Positions 17,721 to 27,126 are shown, counted from the stretch's first letter. The stretch is 64,000 bases of DNA from Rhodanobacter sp. (GCA_030148505.1 JASBTI010000030.1:1-64000), one strand, 5' to 3'. Notes: generated from the sequence alone by a model not told the origin. A program made the numbers and translations.

Positions 17721-19991
17721 TCAACGACTGGCCAGCCCCCGTGCGGCGATGACCACGTCGTCCTCGCTCGGCAACACCAGCAGGGCGGCCCCGGCCAATG
17801 GTGTGAAGGTATCGGCACCCACGACCCTCTGCAGGGGCGTGGCGCCGGCACCGCCCGCGACGATTGCGCTGATCACACCTTCGCCCACTCCGGCGCTTTT
17901 GCGTCCCTCGTCAAGCACGATGATACGTTTGGCTGTCTTCGCCTGTGCCGCGATAAAAGCGTCGTTGAGCGGAACCAGCCAACGTAGGTCGATCACCCGC
18001 ACCCGCCAACCCTGCTCCGCCTCGATCTTGCGCGCGGCGCGCAAGGCCATCGGTACGCCGTTACCGAAGGTAAAGATCACCAGATCATCAGCCGTCTCGC
18101 CGTAAATTCGTCCCTCGCCAAAAGGCATCGCCGCGCCCGGGGCCGGGTAGGCGAACTGCCATTGCCCGTCGCCGATGTCGTAAAGATCCTTGGTCATGTA
18201 CAGCGCGATCGGTTCCAGAAACGCGCAAACACGGCCATCGACATGGGCCAGCGCCATCATCGTGCGTAGCATGCTTGCCGCATCGTCGCCACGGCTGGCA
18301 CAGCCGACTACCAAGCCGGGAATGTCGCGCAATGCGGTGATCGAATTGTCGTTATGAAAATGTCCGCCAAAGCCTTTTTGATAACCCAGTGAGGCAATGC
18401 GCATCACCATCGGGTTGCGAAACTGGTCGTTGGAAAAGAACTGCAGCGAGGATGCCTCGCCGCGAATCTGGTCGGCGGCGTTGTGGAAGTACGCCAGATA
18501 CTGGATCTCCGGGATCGGCAGCATGCCCATGTTGGCGAAGCCCTGGGCGAGACCGAGAATCACCGTTTCATCCAGCAAGGTATTGAATACACGGCGGTTA
18601 CGGAAGGTTTTATGCAGCCCCTTGGTCACCGTATATACGCCGCCCTTCTGCGCCACGTCCTCGCCGAACAACAATGACTGCGGATATTTCGCCATGACGT
18701 CGTGCAGAGCCTGGCCGATCTGAATCGCCAGGTGCCGCGGAGGCAGGTTTTCCGGCAACTTTTCCTCGCTGCCGAAAACCGCGAGGCGCGATTCAGCGTA
18801 GTTCGCCCTCTCCGCCTCAGCCTTCACCCGGGTCGGCGAATACGGCGCCAGCGGCGCTATCACGTCATCGAGCCGCTCCAGCTTCGGCCGCCGATCGGCC
18901 GCATCGGCTGCGGCAAAGCAACGCCTGCGCGTCGTCTCGTACAAATCCAGCAAGGTCGTCTTGTCGTAAACCCCTGCGGACAGGCCGATCGCGGCCGACC
19001 GCAACAGCGGATCGCTCGACTCCACCGACACCAGCTCGTCGATACTGCGCCATTCGATTTCGAAATCCGTACCGGCATGGCCCATCACACGGGTCGTCAT
19101 CAGGTGCAGGAAGGTGGGCCGTCGGGTCGTACGGCAATGCTCCACGGCCCGTTGCACCTGGGCGTAGCCTTCGGCCAGATCAAGACCGTTGGCGAAGAAG
19201 TAATCGAGGTGTGAGCGCCGCTGGAAATTGCTGGCGATCCAGCCACTAGGCGTCTTCACCGAGATACCGATGCCATTGTCTTCGCATACGAAAAGCACCG
19301 GCGCCGGCAGCTTCTGGTAGGCCGTCCACGCCGCGGCATTGAAGGCCGTCTGGGCGGTAGCGTGATTGCTGGAGGCATCGCCAAACGAGCAGATCACGAT
19401 CGAGTCAGCCGGAATCGGTAAATCGTGGTCGATCCGGCGCGCCTGCTCGATCGCCACCGCAGTACCCAATGCCTTGGGCAGGTGCGAGGCAATCGTCGAC
19501 GTTTGTGGCAATACCCATAATGGCTTGCTGCCCCATACCTTGTGGCGACCGCCAGAGGCTGGATCATCCTTGCTGGCGGCAAAGGACAACGCCGAATCCA
19601 TCACCGGGTCCATGTCCGGAAGTTTGCGGGAGCGCTCGGCCATGAAGCCGCCGGAGCGATAGTGCAGAAACGCTGGATCGGTATGCCGAGTCAGCCTGGC
19701 CACCATCGCATTGCCCTCATGGCCGCCAGAGCCGATCGTGTAAAACACCTTGTCCTGTACCCGCAGCACCCGCGCCATCAAGTCCAGATGGCGACTGATC
19801 AGCTGCGACTCGAACAACTCGCGAAAGCCGTGCACATCGAGTGTGCTGCCCGGCAAGACCGCCTGGGCACTGTGCGGTGCGACGGCCACTTCGCCCTGCC
19901 ACTGCTCGACGAACTCGATGAAGTTCTGGTCGACGATCTGGGCGCGGTTGAAGCCTTTTTGGCGAGCGGCGATGCGAGATGGGATGGCCAT
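17721..19991 (-). CDS. 2-oxoacid dehydrogenase E1, fused alpha and beta subunits
   Basis: A 756-residue thiamine-diphosphate enzyme. The N-terminal half is E1-alpha with the cofactor motif GDASSNHATAQTAFN near residue 203. The second half (from about 415) is E1-beta, opening with a segment like LLFGEDVAQKGGVYTVTKGL and containing the SLGYQKGFGGHFHNDNS block. Fused E1 proteins of this size occur in several proteobacteria and Bacteroidetes and probably decarboxylate branched-chain 2-oxoacids. No E2 or E3 gene is adjacent, so partners must lie elsewhere. The start at 19991 (MAIPSRIAARQKGF) excludes a further 63 upstream codons that are not family-like. Confidence 0.85.
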   Translation of the reverse strand: MAIPSRIAARQKGFNRAQIVDQNFIEFVEQWQGEVAVAPHSAQAVLPGSTLDVHGFRELFESQLISRHLDLMARVLRVQDKVFYTIGSGGHEGNAMVARLTRHTDPAFLHYRSGGFMAERSRKLPDMDPVMDSALSFAASKDDPASGGRHKVWGSKPLWVLPQTSTIASHLPKALGTAVAIEQARRIDHDLPIPADSIVICSFGDASSNHATAQTAFNAAAWTAYQKLPAPVLFVCEDNGIGISVKTPSGWIASNFQRRSHLDYFFANGLDLAEGYAQVQRAVEHCRTTRRPTFLHLMTTRVMGHAGTDFEIEWRSIDELVSVESSDPLLRSAAIGLSAGVYDKTTLLDLYETTRRRCFAAADAADRRPKLERLDDVIAPLAPYSPTRVKAEAERANYAESRLAVFGSEEKLPENLPPRHLAIQIGQALHDVMAKYPQSLLFGEDVAQKGGVYTVTKGLHKTFRNRRVFNTLLDETVILGLAQGFANMGMLPIPEIQYLAYFHNAADQIRGEASSLQFFSNDQFRNPMVMRIASLGYQKGFGGHFHNDNSITALRDIPGLVVGCASRGDDAASMLRTMMALAHVDGRVCAFLEPIALYMTKDLYDIGDGQWQFAYPAPGAAMPFGEGRIYGETADDLVIFTFGNGVPMALRAARKIEAEQGWRVRVIDLRWLVPLNDAFIAAQAKTAKRIIVLDEGRKSAGVGEGVISAIVAGGAGATPLQRVVGADTFTPLAGAALLVLPSEDDVVIAARGLASR

Positions 19992-20031
19992 GAGTGAGTA
20001 TCGACGAGTGGTGACGAGGATGGTGTGAGGG

Positions 20032-20634
20032 TCAGTTTTGCATCGCCGTATGGCCCGGTCGCCCTCGTACGCGCGCCAACCAGCGACGAATGTGGGGAAA
20101 TGGCTGCAGATCGACACCGCCTTCGCCAGCACAATGGGTGTAGGCATACAGCGCCACATCGGCAATGCCGTAACGATCACCGACGAACCAGTCGTTGTCG
20201 GTCAGGTGCAGCTCCATCACAGCGAGGACCTGCATGCCGCGCTGCCGGAGAGTCGGAAGCTCAGCCCGACGCGGGTGATCCTGCGGCAACCAGCGATGGA
20301 TGAAGCGCGCTACCGCGATGCAAGGTTCGTGGCTGTACTGCTCGAAGAACAGCCACTGCAGCGTTTGCGCCCGCTGCCAGGAGTCTGCCGGCCAGAACTC
20401 GGTGCCCTCGGCCAGATAACAGAGGATCGCATTCGATTCGGCTAGGCGACGACCGTCCGCAAGCTCCAGCAGGGGAACCTTGCCGTTCGGGTTCTTGGTC
20501 AGGTAATCGGGCGTGCGAGTTCCGCCGTGCGCACTGTCCACGTCCACCCAGCGGTAGTGCCGACCGAGCTGATCCAGCAGCAACTGCAACTTATAGCAGT
20601 TACCCGACGTTCGCATGCCATAGATGGTGATCAC
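20032..20634 (-). CDS. Glutathione S-transferase family protein
   Basis: A 200-residue soluble protein with the GST layout. The N-terminal thioredoxin fold has MRTSGNCYKLQLLL with a serine/cysteine active-site turn, then the glutathione-binding PNGKVPLLEL and LAESNAILCYLAE. An all-helical C-terminal domain follows. The substrate is unknown. It is the last gene of a three-gene minus-strand unit, its ATG overlapping the preceding stop by four bases. Confidence 0.88.
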   Translation of the reverse strand: MITIYGMRTSGNCYKLQLLLDQLGRHYRWVDVDSAHGGTRTPDYLTKNPNGKVPLLELADGRRLAESNAILCYLAEGTEFWPADSWQRAQTLQWLFFEQYSHEPCIAVARFIHRWLPQDHPRRAELPTLRQRGMQVLAVMELHLTDNDWFVGDRYGIADVALYAYTHCAGEGGVDLQPFPHIRRWLARVRGRPGHTAMQN

Positions 20635-21128
20635 GACGAGCTCTCTCGCAGTACCTTCAGCAGCGCGGCGCGGCGATGGTCCTTGGGACGGCCGAAGCGT
20701 TCAAGTAGCCGGATCTGCTCGGCCAGGCTCGGCACCGGTACCGTCAAGCCGGCAAACTTGATCACCGCCACCTCGTCGACGTGCACGGGTTCCCAGCCGC
20801 TCTCTCGCCACAGTTCGAGCCCGCCCATCAGCTCCACCGGCAGCCCTGGAAACGTAAAGCGCGCAAAACGCGAACGAAAGCGATCCTCGCCGGGCGGCAG
20901 ATGGTTGGTATCCCGGCGCGCTTGCCAGCACTCCGCCATCCGATCCGCATCGCCAGCGCTAGTGAGCAAATCGACGTCGCCCACCGTCACCTCGGCCCCG
21001 ATCAAGCGCGCCGCAACGCTGCCGATCACCCACCACGGATCGCGGCAGTGTCGCCGCAGATCTGGCACGACCATGGCGAGCACGTCGCCCAGCACGATGT
21101 CGGCAGGATTACGGGCCCGGGCCATCAT
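20631..21128 (-). CDS. Nucleotidyltransferase-like protein
   Basis: About 165 residues. The segment WVIGSVAARLIGAEVTVGDV followed by DLL resembles the GS...DxD signature of the DNA-polymerase-beta-like nucleotidyltransferase superfamily (minimal or AbiEii-like type). The C-terminal part, VDEVAVIKFAGLTVPVPSLA, is also typical of such proteins, where it helps form the active-site core. The start at 21128 gives an ATGA overlap with the upstream acetyltransferase; starts up to 15 codons earlier are possible. Its substrate is unknown, and no adjacent antitoxin-like partner is seen. Confidence 0.6.
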   Translation of the reverse strand: MMARARNPADIVLGDVLAMVVPDLRRHCRDPWWVIGSVAARLIGAEVTVGDVDLLTSAGDADRMAECWQARRDTNHLPPGEDRFRSRFARFTFPGLPVELMGGLELWRESGWEPVHVDEVAVIKFAGLTVPVPSLAEQIRLLERFGRPKDHRRAALLKVLRESSS

Positions 21129-21673
21129 GCATTCCGCCGGCATTGCCGCCATTGTTCGCGCGTCTGGCCCCATATCTCTACAGGAAGGGCGTCAAGAGGC
21201 ACCGGTAGCCGACCTGTACCGAACAACGTGGAGCCGAGCCGACGCGCCACTCTTTTCGAGCCGTCGTTATCCGGATCGATCGGGTGAATCACCTCGGCCC
21301 AGCCCAGCGTGTCGAAGGCGTAATCCATTGCCGCGGCGGACCCTTCGGTGGCATAACCGTTGCCCCAGGCGTCACGTACCAACCCCCAGCCAACCTCGCT
21401 GCCGGGCCAGCCCTCGGGAAACCACGGCCCTATTCGACCCAGCCAGGCGCCACTTGACTTCTCGATCACCGAGAACATCGCGAAACCCTGAATTGCCCAG
21501 GCGCCAGCCATGCTCAGAAAACCACGCCAGGCGACGTGCCGAGGCTGTACGCCACCGATAAAGCGCATGACATCCGGATCGGCCATCATCGCCGCCCACC
21601 CGGCGAAGTCCTCAGCCTGGGTCGGCCGCAGAATCAACCGTTCGGTTTCGATGCGCAGCGAATCGAGATCCAT
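21125..21673 (-). CDS. GNAT-family N-acetyltransferase (RimJ/RimL type)
   Basis: A 182-residue acetyltransferase. It opens with the typical LRIETERLILRPTQAEDF. The acetyl-CoA-binding core follows as WLGRIGPWFPEGWPGSEVGW and then the helix GNGYATEGSAAAMDYAFD, ending in the conserved HPIDPDNDGSKRVARRLG block. The RimJ/RimL subgroup includes ribosomal-protein and small-molecule acetylases; the acceptor is unknown. It is first in a three-gene overlapping unit with the nucleotidyltransferase-like and GST genes. Confidence 0.85.
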   Translation of the reverse strand: MDLDSLRIETERLILRPTQAEDFAGWAAMMADPDVMRFIGGVQPRHVAWRGFLSMAGAWAIQGFAMFSVIEKSSGAWLGRIGPWFPEGWPGSEVGWGLVRDAWGNGYATEGSAAAMDYAFDTLGWAEVIHPIDPDNDGSKRVARRLGSTLFGTGRLPVPLDALPVEIWGQTREQWRQCRRNA

Positions 21674-21691
21674 GGACGCGAAGCTCCGCTG

Positions 21692-22861
21692 TCAGAATGC
21701 GTTGATGCCGGTCAGTTCGCGGCCGACCACCAGCCGATGCACCGTCTCGGTGCCTTCATAGGTGATTACCGACTCCAGGTTCAGCGCATGGCGGATCGCG
21801 CCATGTTCGGTGGTGATGCCGGCACCGCCGAGGATATCGCGGCATTCGCGGGCGATGTCGATCGCCATGCGGCAATTGTTCCATTTCGCCAGCGATACCT
21901 GGGTTGGCTGCATCTTGCCCGCATCTTTCAATCGCCCAAGCTGCAACGACAACAGTTGCGCCGTGGTGATGCGTCGGGCCATGTCCGCCAGCTTCAGCTG
22001 CACCGCCTGATTGGATGCCAGCGGGCGGTCGAATAGGATGCGTTCCGCAGTGTAGTCGAGCACCTCCTTCAAGCAAGCCTGCGCCGCACCGATCGGCCCC
22101 CAGGTGATGCCGTAACGGGCCTGGGTGAGGCAGCCCAGTGGGCCTTTGAGCCCTTTTACCTTCGGCAGTCGCGCGCTGTCTGGCACGCGCACGTTGTCGA
22201 AGAACAACGCCGAGGTGACCGAGGCACGCAGACTCATCTTCTTGTGGATTTCCTGCGCCGTGAAACCTGCTGTGTCGGTGGGCACCACGAAACCCTGGAT
22301 GCCGTCGTCGGTCTGCGCCCAGACAATCGCGATGTGCGCCAGGTTGCCGTTGGTGATCCACATCTTGGCGCCGTTGATTACCCAGTCGCCCCCGTCCTGC
22401 TTCGCGTGCGTCTTCATATTGGCCGGATCCGAGCCGCCGTGCGGCTCGGTCAGACCGAAGCAGCCTATCACCTTGCCCGCCGCCATTGCGGGCAGATACT
22501 GTGTCTTCTGTACTTCGCTGCCATAGGCAAAGATCGGGTACATGCACAACGAACTCTGCACCGAGGCGAAGCTGCGCAGGCCGGAATCGCCACGTTCCAG
22601 CTCCTGGCAGATCAGTCCGTAGCTGACGCCGTTCATGCCAGCACCGCCGTACGCCTCGGGAATCGTGGCGCCGAGCAGGCCGAGCGCAGCGATCTCCGGA
22701 ATCAGCTCGGACGGAAAGCGCGCCTGATCGAAACAGTCGCCGATGATCGGCAACACCTTCTCGTCGACGAAACGACCTACCGTATCCTGCACCATACGTT
22801 CTTCGTCGCTGAGCAGGGAACGGACGTCATACAGGTCGAGCGGATCGAGGCGGGCAGCCAT
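21692..22861 (-). CDS. gcdH: Glutaryl-CoA dehydrogenase
   Basis: A 389-residue flavoprotein acyl-CoA dehydrogenase. Substrate- and FAD-binding blocks include CFGLTEPHGGSDPANMKT and WITNGNLAHIAIVWAQ. The catalytic glutamate is at about residue 368 in TYEGTETVH, followed by the glutaryl-CoA dehydrogenase-like ending RLVVGRELTGINAF. This enzyme oxidatively decarboxylates glutaryl-CoA to crotonyl-CoA in lysine and tryptophan breakdown. Length fits the family. It is divergent from the DMT exporter gene, with about 190 bases between them for promoters. Confidence 0.9.
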   Translation of the reverse strand: MAARLDPLDLYDVRSLLSDEERMVQDTVGRFVDEKVLPIIGDCFDQARFPSELIPEIAALGLLGATIPEAYGGAGMNGVSYGLICQELERGDSGLRSFASVQSSLCMYPIFAYGSEVQKTQYLPAMAAGKVIGCFGLTEPHGGSDPANMKTHAKQDGGDWVINGAKMWITNGNLAHIAIVWAQTDDGIQGFVVPTDTAGFTAQEIHKKMSLRASVTSALFFDNVRVPDSARLPKVKGLKGPLGCLTQARYGITWGPIGAAQACLKEVLDYTAERILFDRPLASNQAVQLKLADMARRITTAQLLSLQLGRLKDAGKMQPTQVSLAKWNNCRMAIDIARECRDILGGAGITTEHGAIRHALNLESVITYEGTETVHRLVVGRELTGINAF

Positions 22862-23054
22862 GCGCGAATTCCGTGGTAGTCAGGCAAGCTTGCTAGTGTA
22901 TCGGTGACAGCGGCGGCGGTCACGGCAATCTGTCGGCGTGCCAGTCCGCGGCGACGGGCAACTGCCGCCAGCATGTGGGACGATAGCCTGCCGGAATCGT
23001 TGCAGAGACCCGGCGCCGTTCGCCCCCCCTCTTCGCTTTGGTGCCGGATTCTCC

Positions 23055-23930
23055 ATGTTCAAAGGTGTGCTTCTGGGCTTCGCGTGTTTCGCCGCCTTTT
23101 CGATCAGTGATGCCTTCGTGAAGTCCCTGTACGGATCGTTGCCAGCCTATGAGGCGGTGTTTTTCGGTGCGCTGTTCGGCCTCTGCGCGTTGCCTTTCAT
23201 CAAAGGCCGCGGGGATCGCTGGCGCGACGTGGTGATCGCCAACCGCCCGCGACTCTGGTGGGTACGCGCCATCACCGGTTCGATCGGCGGCATCGCCGCG
23301 GTGACCGCCTTCACCGCGCTGCCGATGGCCGAAACCTTTGCCTTGATCTTCCTGATGCCGATCTTCGTGACCTTGCTTTCCGTGGTGTTTCTCAAGGAGC
23401 ACGTCGGCTGGCGCCGCTGGTCGGCGGTGTTCATCGGCTTTCTTGGCGTGATGGTGGTACTGCGGCCGGGCTTTCGCGCGCTGGGCATCGGCCACCTGGC
23501 AGCCATCGTCTGCGGACTTTCCGGTGCCATCTCGGTAGTAGCCATGCGTATGGCCGGGCCGCACGAAAAACGCATCACCCTCTACGGCGCCGGCGTGGTC
23601 GGCCCGCTGATCGTCGGCGGGCTGTTGACCATGCCCCACTTCATCTGGCCGGACCTGCACCAGTGGTTGCTGCTTTCCGGCTACGGCTTGCTTGCGGCAC
23701 TGGCCAGTGTACTGTTGATGTATGCCACCTTGCTCGCCCCGGCCAACCGCGTAGCCCCGACCCAGTACAGCCAGATGGTCTGGGCGATCGGCTTCGGCTA
23801 CTGGTTGTTCGGCAATCACCTGGATTGGCCAATGCTGATCGGCATTGTGCTGATCCTCGGTGCCGGCCTGTTTACCCTGGTGAGGGAGGAGAAAGTGACG
23901 CCGTGGTGGCGGCGAGCGAAGATGCTTTGA
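23055..23930 (+). CDS. DMT-superfamily (EamA) transporter
   Basis: A 291-residue inner-membrane protein with ten predicted helices arranged as two EamA repeats. The first repeat ends with ETFALIFLMPIFVTLLSVVF followed by KEHVGWRRW, the conserved EamA half-repeat pattern. The second contains NRVAPTQYSQMVWAIGFGYW. The family exports metabolites such as amino acids or nucleosides; the substrate is unknown. The start at 23055 (MFKGVLLGF) begins the first helix; an upstream in-frame extension is hydrophilic and unlikely. Confidence 0.85.
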   Translation: MFKGVLLGFACFAAFSISDAFVKSLYGSLPAYEAVFFGALFGLCALPFIKGRGDRWRDVVIANRPRLWWVRAITGSIGGIAAVTAFTALPMAETFALIFLMPIFVTLLSVVFLKEHVGWRRWSAVFIGFLGVMVVLRPGFRALGIGHLAAIVCGLSGAISVVAMRMAGPHEKRITLYGAGVVGPLIVGGLLTMPHFIWPDLHQWLLLSGYGLLAALASVLLMYATLLAPANRVAPTQYSQMVWAIGFGYWLFGNHLDWPMLIGIVLILGAGLFTLVREEKVTPWWRRAKML

Positions 23931-24094
23931 GTGGGAATTTATCCAGATCGCAGCTGACGGGAATCGACCCGGGCGCGGCGGGGCTTTAGGAATTACTAAG
24001 CCGAAATACAATATCAGAACGTGAAGATTCGCTTACTTATGTTTTTCTCAGTAAGAGGCGCGACGCTCCGCTGCTCGGCATGCCGACTGCCGCA

Positions 24095-24418
24095 TCAATA
24101 CACCGCTAGCACCGCATCCACCGACCAAGGCGGCAACTTCGCGTGAAGCTTCTGCATCTGTAGCGACGCCCCCAACTCGTCCGCTTCGACGCGGCTGAAA
24201 AATCGCATGACCGTTTCGTCAGCTTCGGTGTCGTACACCGTAAAGCCATCGTCTTTGCCGTGAACTTCCAGCATGGTTGCGGCTCCATCGGGGGCGAGGC
24301 GCCCCGCATGTCCGTTCCACCTGACATTCCAACGCCGGCTGTTGCCTGGGCATTCTGTCGGCTCGGTCTCGACGTGCGGGGCAGCTTGATCGTACGAGGC
24401 ATTGCCTGAATGGTGCAT
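24095..24418 (-). CDS. Hypothetical protein
   Basis: An open frame of up to 107 residues. The C-terminal 60 residues look genuinely coding, with a balanced composition (TMLEVHGKDDGFTVYDTEAD, then VMRFFSRVEADELGASLQ). The N-terminal part is less convincing, so the true start may be further in. No signal peptide or membrane segment is present. I do not recognise a family. Confidence 0.45.
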   Translation of the reverse strand: MHHSGNASYDQAAPHVETEPTECPGNSRRWNVRWNGHAGRLAPDGAATMLEVHGKDDGFTVYDTEADETVMRFFSRVEADELGASLQMQKLHAKLPPWSVDAVLAVY

Positions 24419-24975
24419 CAGCAGGTGGTGGAGGAACGCTTAGGGTTTGACGGATCTGGGTGAATCGTCGTGCCAGGAAGAAAATGATCATGCGTTCATA
24501 GCGCGTAATCACAACGTCCGGCAGCGGCCGTCACCTGCGTCATCAACGGCTATCAATCCAACGAAAGTGAACTTCGGAGCAGCCCGTGAAGGGCCGTAGA
24601 GCGGGAATCCAGTCTACGATTTCCATATCAGCGTTGCGGCCGGCAAAGAGCTGCTGTGCTCGGCATGCCGGCGACCCGTCCGCCCGACAGCGGCTCGATC
24701 GTACTCAACGTTTCCCGGTCGTGGGCGAACAAGACCGTTCTGCACTCTACCTTTTCGGGATACGCTCAACGGAACCTTTCATCGACTGTGCCAGAATGGC
24801 CTCGACGAAACGCTGTTCGACGTGATCACCACCCTCGAGCCGATGAACAAGCGGCGCCAGAAAGGGCAGATGACGAGGTCGGCTTGGTCGGTCGGGATCG
24901 AAGCCCGCGTCATCGAAACTTCCCGACCCAAAACAGCTTTGACGACGGGCGGTAACCGAGGCATACCCACCAAAG
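24419..24975. other. 557-bp stretch with no convincing gene
   Basis: Several short plus-strand frames exist, for example around 24586-24825 and 24822 onwards, the latter with a basic stretch NKRRQKGQM. None has a good ribosome-binding site together with recognisable sequence. They may be degraded remains. I cannot assign anything here. Confidence 0.35.
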
Positions 24976-26085
24976 ATGCGCATTCGACACCTCCATCAGC
25001 GCTTGACTCGCGCGGTACGATGGGCCAAAAGCCTTGGCACGGCATGCCGCGGCGATGGAGTCATGGTCTCGTTGCAGCTGGCTATTCTGCTCATGCTGGG
25101 CGTCTGGCTTACGGCTTTCGCGCTGCCCTCCTTTGCGAAGAATGCGTCCACTACAGTCCCCCACCTCGACCGCACCCGTACTGCATTTTTCTGGCACCCG
25201 GAGATAGCACCTGTCGGCCCAATGGTGATGGTGGTGAGCCTGGACGAGCAGTACCTGTACGTTTACCGCAATGGGGTAGCGATCGGCGCCAGCCCGATCA
25301 GCTCCGGTCGCCCCGGCTTCGAGACGCCGACCGGGGTGTACACGATTCTGCAAAAGGAACGCGAACACCGCTCCAACCTCTATGCCGATGCCCCGATGCC
25401 GTTCATGCAGCGCCTTACCTGGGATGGCATTGCGATGCATGCGGGCACGCTTCCCGGGCGTCCTGCTTCGCATGGCTGTATCCGCTTGCCGCAAGCGTTT
25501 GCGGAAAAATTGTTCCAGGTCAGTCAACGCGGCGCCGTGGTGGTGATTGCCAACGCGCAGGTCACTCCTGCAGCCATAGTCCATCCCGCCGCGGTGGCGC
25601 CGGTCGACCTGTCCGGCCAACTGATGCCCATTCCGGCTCCCGGCGAGAATCCGTCGTTTGGCCCGTCGCCCAGCGGCACGCCGCTCAGCGTGGTAATCAG
25701 CACGCATGACCATGCGGTCTATGTGTTACGCGACGGGCAGCTGATCGCAAGCTCGATACTGGGACTATCGGAAGAGGTCCCCTTCAAGGGTACCGTGCTT
25801 TATGTGATGCGTCGGCAGCCGGCTCCTTCGGATCACGCACCGGCCACCGGGCAAACCGTGCATTTGTGGTCGGGCTACCGGATTATCGGCGCTGGCGCGG
25901 TACCCGAGCCTGCCCAGATGGCTGAGCGGCTGAAAATTCCGGAAGCCTTTGGCCAAACCCTGCGCGCATCCCTGATGCCCGGTACTACGGTACTGGTAAC
26001 CGACATGCCCGGCTACGGTAGCCAGGGGCATGGCGCGTACGGTTCCCTGCTCGAATCCGATCAGCGACCGGTTTCCCCGAACTAG
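24976..26085 (+). CDS. L,D-transpeptidase (YkuD domain)
   Basis: A 369-residue exported protein. An arginine-rich N-terminus and a hydrophobic helix (about residues 30-52, ending ALPSFA) form a signal peptide. The YkuD catalytic domain follows (about 75-190), with the active-site block IAMHAGTLPGRPASHGCIRL; the nucleophile is C168 and the nearby histidine H166. A second YkuD-like half (about 230-340) lacks the cysteine motif. Such enzymes make 3-3 cross-links in peptidoglycan or attach lipoproteins. An alternative start at 25063 has GGAG upstream but would leave an uncharged signal peptide, so I kept the longer form. Confidence 0.82.
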   Translation: MRIRHLHQRLTRAVRWAKSLGTACRGDGVMVSLQLAILLMLGVWLTAFALPSFAKNASTTVPHLDRTRTAFFWHPEIAPVGPMVMVVSLDEQYLYVYRNGVAIGASPISSGRPGFETPTGVYTILQKEREHRSNLYADAPMPFMQRLTWDGIAMHAGTLPGRPASHGCIRLPQAFAEKLFQVSQRGAVVVIANAQVTPAAIVHPAAVAPVDLSGQLMPIPAPGENPSFGPSPSGTPLSVVISTHDHAVYVLRDGQLIASSILGLSEEVPFKGTVLYVMRRQPAPSDHAPATGQTVHLWSGYRIIGAGAVPEPAQMAERLKIPEAFGQTLRASLMPGTTVLVTDMPGYGSQGHGAYGSLLESDQRPVSPN

Positions 26086-26163
26086 ATGCTGTTCAGGGCG
26101 CACCCGCTAGATTCAGACATGACGGCCTCTTCCGTGCCCTTGACCCGTCATCGCGGTTTGCCT

Positions 26164-26889
26164 ATGCGTCGTACCCTCTGTCTACCCCTCGGCGGCATCC
26201 TCGCTACCCTGCTCGCACCCGCTGCGCTGATGCCAGCACGGGCCGCGACGGAAAGCACGAATGACCTGGTGCATACACTCTCGCGGGTGGCGCCCGCAGC
26301 CAATCCGAAAGTGCTGGCACTGGCTATCCGTGCACTGCGATGCGTGCAGCGTACGACACCCACGCACATCCTCAGTGTGATCGACTATTCCCGACCCTCG
26401 ACCGTACCGCGGCTATGGGTGTTCGACGTCAAGCGGCGGCAGCTGCTGTTTCACGAGTTGGTGGCTCATGGTCGCAATAGCGGCGAAAACCTTCCCACGA
26501 AATTTTCCAACGTGCCGGGCAGTCTGGAGTCCAGCCTGGGAACGTTCATCACGGAAGACACCTACTCCGGTCACAACGGCTACTCGCTGCGCCTGAAGGG
26601 CGTCGACGGCACATTCAACGACAATGCCGAGAGCCGCGCCATCGTGATTCACGGTGCCAGCTACGTGAACCCGACACTCGCCCGGAACCAGGGACGGATC
26701 GGGCGTAGCTTCGGCTGTCCGGCCGTACGCAAGGGTGTGGCGCGCAAGCTCATCGACACCATCCGCGACCATTCGGTGGTATTCGCCTACTATCCCGACC
26801 CCCGCTGGCTGCAGGGCTCGCGTGTGCTAGGCAACTGCACGGAAAGCGCCACGCAGATTTCCGCGAACGACGCGCCGCAAGCACCCTGA
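26164..26889 (+). CDS. Murein L,D-transpeptidase catalytic domain family protein
   Basis: A 241-residue exported protein of the YkuD-like family that ends in an SFGCPAV active site (C185), different from the SHGCIRL type of its neighbour. Other family blocks are LWVFDVKRRQLLFHELVAHG, NVPGSLESSLGTF and AIVIHGASYVNP. A signal peptide (MRRTLCLPLGGILATLLAPA) supports the start at 26164 over earlier in-frame ATGs at 26086 and 26119. It lies just downstream of the other transpeptidase on the same strand and is probably cotranscribed. A perfect 7-bp hairpin at 26893-26909 follows the stop, without a T-tract. Confidence 0.82.
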   Translation: MRRTLCLPLGGILATLLAPAALMPARAATESTNDLVHTLSRVAPAANPKVLALAIRALRCVQRTTPTHILSVIDYSRPSTVPRLWVFDVKRRQLLFHELVAHGRNSGENLPTKFSNVPGSLESSLGTFITEDTYSGHNGYSLRLKGVDGTFNDNAESRAIVIHGASYVNPTLARNQGRIGRSFGCPAVRKGVARKLIDTIRDHSVVFAYYPDPRWLQGSRVLGNCTESATQISANDAPQAP

Positions 26890-27112
26890 ATACGGTGCAT
26901 CGTGCACCGCTGCCGCCCATCAGCCGCGGAGCGTTTGAAGACGCGCTTAAGCCCCGGTAACCCATCAGGCGCTGCCGTCAAGCGAACGACGCACGTGATG
27001 ACGGTTTCCATGACGCCGCACCCCACCACGCAACACCGGTCTGTCGCTCACGCAAACCCCTTCGCGCTCGGCCATGGCTACCGCGAAAACGACCTCATAG
27101 CGCGCTACAAAG

Positions 27113-27126
27113 CTGATTCAGATCAA
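27113..27126 (+). promoter_or_regulatory. FNR-type box with class II spacing
   Basis: CTGAT-TCAG-ATCAA matches the FNR/Anr consensus TTGAT-N4-ATCAA at 9 of 10 positions. Its centre (27119.5) lies 32 bases before the centre of a TAAAAA hexamer at 27149-27154, the arrangement of class II activation at -41.5. A start near 27161 would leave a leader of about 75 bases before the GGAG and ATG at 27225-27239. Confidence 0.55.
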
